This document shows, in pieces, positions 6,434-8,734 of a stretch of DNA of 8,734 bases. The DNA is from Clostridia bacterium (GTDB lineage: Bacteria > Bacillota_A > Clostridia > Oscillospirales > UBA929). The position numbers were made by a program, and so were the translations under genes. The stretch covers positions 1 to 8,734 of the forward strand of contig BNZR01000059.1 of the NCBI GenBank assembly GCA_026001245.1, read 5' to 3'. The notes under the pieces are model-generated. The model was not told the origin of the DNA. It saw only the letters and a program-made list of their open reading frames with translations, and did no database searches. Within the stretch, counting starts at the first letter, position 1, and every line of letters starts with the position of its first letter.

Positions 6434-6438
6434 GTTCT

Positions 6439-7650
6439 ATGGCTAAAAAAGAGTGCGTCGCCATGCTATTGGCAGGCGGACAAGGCAGCAGACTATACGT
6501 CCTAACGCAGGACGTAGCCAAACCGGCAGTCCCATTCGGCGGCAAGTACCGAATAATCGACTTCCCCCTGTCCAACTGCATAAACTCGGACATTGACACC
6601 GTGGGCGTGCTGACCCAATACCAGCCTCACGAGCTAAACGCCTACATAGGCTCCGGCCAACCGTGGGACCTTGACCGCTTGGACGGCGGCGTGCATGTAC
6701 TGCCCCCATACGCAAGGGCGGGCGGCAGTGAATGGTACAAAGGCACGGCCAACGCCATCTATCAAAACATCAGCTTTATCGAGCATTACGACCCCGACTA
6801 CGTGCTGGTGCTGGGCGGCGACCATATCTACAAGATGGACTACTCTAAAATGCTGGCGTTTCACAAAAAACAGAACGCCGCCTGCACAATCTCGGTGCGC
6901 GACGTGTCGTTTGAAGAGGCCTCCCGCTTTGGTATCATGAACTCCAACCCCGACGGGTCGGTCTACGAATTTGAGGAAAAGCCCAAGAACCCCAAATCCA
7001 CGCTGGCCTCGATGGGTATCTACATCTTCAGCTGGCAGACGCTTAAAAAATACTTGGTTGACGACGAAGCCGACCCCACCTCCGGCAACGACTTCGGCGG
7101 CAACATAATCCCCAACATGCTAAACAACAACGAACGCCTGATGGTCTACCGTTTCGACGGGTACTGGATGGACGTGGGTACTATCCAAAGCCTGTGGGAG
7201 GCCAATATGGACATGCTGTCCGGCAAAAGCGGCGGGCTTGACCTGTTCGACTACGGCTGGCGCATATATGGCCGCAACCCCACCGCACCGCCGCATTTTA
7301 TAGGCGACAGCGCGTCAATAAGCCACAGCCTTGTAACCGAGGGCTGTTCAGTAAACGGCCAGATTGACAATTCGGTGCTGTTCCACAGCGTAAAGGTGGA
7401 CGAGGGCGCGAAGATTCACCACTCGATCCTGATGCCCGGCGCGAAAATCGGGCGCGACGCGGTTATCGAATACGCCATAATCGCGGAAAACGCGGTTATC
7501 CAGCCCGGCGTGCGCGTGGGCGCGCCCCCCGCCGAGGGCGGCAAGCTGGAAATAGCGGTGGTCGCCCCGGATACAACTATAACTGCGGGGCAGACAATCC
7601 TCCCCGGCGCGATAATCGGAAAAGATTTGAAGGAGGTTGCGCAGGTATGA
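6439..7650 (+). CDS. glgC: Glucose-1-phosphate adenylyltransferase (ADP-glucose pyrophosphorylase), catalytic subunit
   Basis: Makes ADP-glucose and pyrophosphate from ATP and glucose-1-phosphate, the committed and regulated step of bacterial glycogen synthesis. The 403-residue protein begins at 6439, where a ribosome site and the family's usual N-terminus ([11 protein letters not shown], 9-19) coincide; the 128-codon upstream extension is repeat-encoded Arg-rich sequence and was rejected. Nucleotidyltransferase domain (~5-260): [18 protein letters not shown] (29-46), [34 protein letters not shown] (98-110), metal-binding Asp128 in [15 protein letters not shown] (163-166), FEEKPK (178-183) with substrate Lys181, and YWMDVGT (242-248). 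Residues ~285-395 form a left-handed beta-helix with hexapeptide repeats. Tyr20 after SRL is unusual where relatives mostly have a small residue. Its stop overlaps the glgD start (ATGA). The first ~45 codons share the A- and C-ending codon bias of the glgB end. All catalytic motifs are intact. Confidence 0.97.
   Translation: MAKKECVAMLLAGGQGSRLYVLTQDVAKPAVPFGGKYRIIDFPLSNCINSDIDTVGVLTQYQPHELNAYIGSGQPWDLDRLDGGVHVLPPYARAGGSEWYKGTANAIYQNISFIEHYDPDYVLVLGGDHIYKMDYSKMLAFHKKQNAACTISVRDVSFEEASRFGIMNSNPDGSVYEFEEKPKNPKSTLASMGIYIFSWQTLKKYLVDDEADPTSGNDFGGNIIPNMLNNNERLMVYRFDGYWMDVGTIQSLWEANMDMLSGKSGGLDLFDYGWRIYGRNPTAPPHFIGDSASISHSLVTEGCSVNGQIDNSVLFHSVKVDEGAKIHHSILMPGAKIGRDAVIEYAIIAENAVIQPGVRVGAPPAEGGKLEIAVVAPDTTITAGQTILPGAIIGKDLKEVAQV
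7630..7637 (+). promoter_or_regulatory. glgD ribosome binding site inside glgC
   Basis: AAGGAGGT at 7630-7637, close to the perfect anti-16S match, lies within the last codons of glgC and 9 bases ahead of the glgD ATG (7647). With the ATGA overlap it fixes the glgD start and suggests balanced production of the two subunits. Confidence 0.85.
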
Positions 7651-8734
7651 AAGACATGCACGGGCTTATCTTCGCCTATGACGCGAACTCCCGTCTGCGT
7701 GAGCTGACGGAGCATCGCGCCGTATCGTCCATCCCCTACGGCGGCCGCTACAGGGTCATCGACTTTATCCTTAGCAGTATGGTAAACTCCGACGTAAACG
7801 ACGTGGGGATTATCATGCGCGAAAACTACCAAAGCCTACTGGATCACCTGGGCTCCGGCAAGGATTGGGACATGGCGCGTAAGCGCGGCGGCCTAAGACT
7901 TCTGCCCCCGTTCGGGTTCGCGGGCGTGAAAGGCGGTTTCTATCGCGGCAAGATGGACGCGCTGTATAACGTGCGCGACTACGTAGAAAAAATCCGGCAA
8001 GAGCATGTTGTCATGGCGTCCGGCGACGTTGTGGCAAATCTGCCGCTGGACGAGATTTACGAGTATCATCTTGACAACGGCTACGAGATTACCGCCGTGG
8101 TAACCCCGCAAAGCTCCAGTCTTGTGGAACACGAGACGTTTTTGACCACCAACCCCAAGGGCCGCGTAAACAGCGTGATTATCGGGCGCGCCGAGCTTGG
8201 CGCGGTGGAGTGCCTGGGGGTATATATCCTCTCGCGCAAGCTTTTGGAATCGCTGATTTCCTACTGCGGGGCGCATAATCTGTGCGACTTCGAGCGGGAT
8301 ATTTTGCAAACCATGACCGATAAGCTTAACATCGGCACCTACATGTTCAGGGGATACTCCGCAAAGCTGGCCACAACCTCGGAGTTTTTCGCCCGCAGTA
8401 TGGATATGCTAAAGCCCGCCGTATTAAAAGAGCTGTTCCCCAAGAACCGCCCGATTAAAACCAAGGTGCGGGACGAACCGTCAACCTACTACGGCACGGA
8501 CTCGCAGGTGAAAAACAGCATAGTGGCGGACGGGTGCTACGTAGAGGGGAACATCGAAAACTCGATACTGTCACGCGGGGTGCGTGTTGGCAAGGGGGCG
8601 CAGGTGCGCAACAGCATTATAATGCAGGATACGACGATTGGCGAGGGCGCGGTGCTTAACTACGTTATCACCGACAAGCTGGTAAGCGTGGGCGCCAAAA
8701 GCATGATGATGGGGCATGAAAACTATCCGGCGGC
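7647..8734 (+). CDS. glgD: GlgD, ADP-glucose pyrophosphorylase partner subunit (3' partial)
   Basis: Paralogue of GlgC; in studied Bacillota it forms a mixed complex with GlgC and modulates or raises its activity while being poorly active or inactive alone. The frame from ATG 7647 is open to the window edge: 362 residues, probably about ten short of complete. It is collinear with GlgC ([22 protein letters not shown] for GlgC's [24 protein letters not shown] for GGVHVLPPY), but catalytic motifs are degraded. The GGxGxRL loop is replaced by [12 protein letters not shown] (9-20), TAN by KMDA (102-105), and the FEEKP lysine motif is absent. SGD (125-127) survives. Residues ~285-350 are hexapeptide repeats ([17 protein letters not shown]). 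It overlaps glgC by 4 bases, so both come from one transcript. The separation from GlgC rests on these lost motifs, gene order and the [10 protein letters not shown]-terminus typical of GlgD. Confidence 0.95.
   Translation, partial: MKDMHGLIFAYDANSRLRELTEHRAVSSIPYGGRYRVIDFILSSMVNSDVNDVGIIMRENYQSLLDHLGSGKDWDMARKRGGLRLLPPFGFAGVKGGFYRGKMDALYNVRDYVEKIRQEHVVMASGDVVANLPLDEIYEYHLDNGYEITAVVTPQSSSLVEHETFLTTNPKGRVNSVIIGRAELGAVECLGVYILSRKLLESLISYCGAHNLCDFERDILQTMTDKLNIGTYMFRGYSAKLATTSEFFARSMDMLKPAVLKELFPKNRPIKTKVRDEPSTYYGTDSQVKNSIVADGCYVEGNIENSILSRGVRVGKGAQVRNSIIMQDTTIGEGAVLNYVITDKLVSVGAKSMMMGHENYPA

Larger units (their letters stand above)
6131..6438. repeat. Hairpin-rich intergenic repeat block between glgB and glgC
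   Basis: The 308 bases hold no credible gene. Bases 6137-6177 are a purine-rich stretch (GCGAAGCGAGGAGCAGAGCG...) bordered by GCCGC and GCGGC. Bases 6203-6397 are an almost continuous series of inverted repeats: 6203-6209/6236-6242 (7 pairs), 6244-6250/6253-6259, 6263-6269/6330-6336 enclosing two hairpins, 6351-6357/6363-6369, and 6377-6385/6389-6397. Bases 6400-6438 are A-rich, unstructured and carry the glgC ribosome site. The GC-rich modules resemble dispersed intergenic repeats I recall from Oscillospiraceae genomes, a family-level impression only. No T-run follows any stem, so these are not classical intrinsic terminators. Possible roles are mRNA stabilisation, partial termination, or a mobile-repeat remnant. 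Several frames lack stops here, so spurious ORFs cross it. Confidence 0.75.

Noticed and set aside
6131..6438. CRISPR array or insertion sequence in the spacer
   Set aside because: There are no regularly spaced direct repeats, no transposase frame and no target-site duplication; the repeats are inverted arms of differing sequence.
5823..6599. 258-codon minus-strand open frame across the glgB end, spacer and glgC start
   Set aside because: It is antisense to two certain genes, its Leu/Arg-rich composition reflects the A/C-ending codons and GC-rich repeats, and it has no recognisable motif.

Overview
The window looks like chromosomal DNA of a Gram-positive anaerobe, most likely a member of the Clostridia near the Oscillospiraceae. 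This is inferred from three things: a GlgC/GlgD pair (GlgD is essentially a Bacillota protein), GC-rich codons combined with strong AAGGAG ribosome sites, and an intergenic block of GC-rich hairpin repeats of a kind I associate with that group. No plasmid, phage, transposase, tRNA, rRNA or CRISPR signature is visible.

Left part (1-1575, + strand): the 3' two thirds of an OmpR-type response regulator, followed with a 20-base overlap by a membrane histidine kinase that has almost no extracytoplasmic sensor. The kinase converges on hisS, and their 3' ends overlap by 50 bases. Middle part (1526-3469, - strand): a two-gene operon of an XRE-type helix-turn-helix protein followed by histidyl-tRNA synthetase. 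The stop codon of the first gene lies inside the ribosome site of the second.

A 177-base divergent region (3470-3646) carries a well-formed promoter in each direction and repeated TTGTAA-type words that could be an operator.

Right part (3647-8734, + strand): pduL (phosphotransacylase) is followed 12 bases later by glgB (branching enzyme). A 308-base spacer densely packed with hairpins comes next, then glgC and glgD, which overlap by 4 bases; glgD runs off the window. GlgC makes ADP-glucose, GlgD is probably its non-catalytic partner subunit, and GlgB introduces the alpha-1,6 branches, so this is a glycogen-synthesis cluster. A glycogen synthase gene would be expected beyond the right edge. 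PduL at its head would join the acyl-phosphate/acetate branch of metabolism to carbon storage.

No entirely new system is evident. The least explained parts are the near gap-free chain of RNA-type stems between glgB and glgC, the abrupt change of codon usage on both sides of it, and the pduL-glgB linkage.
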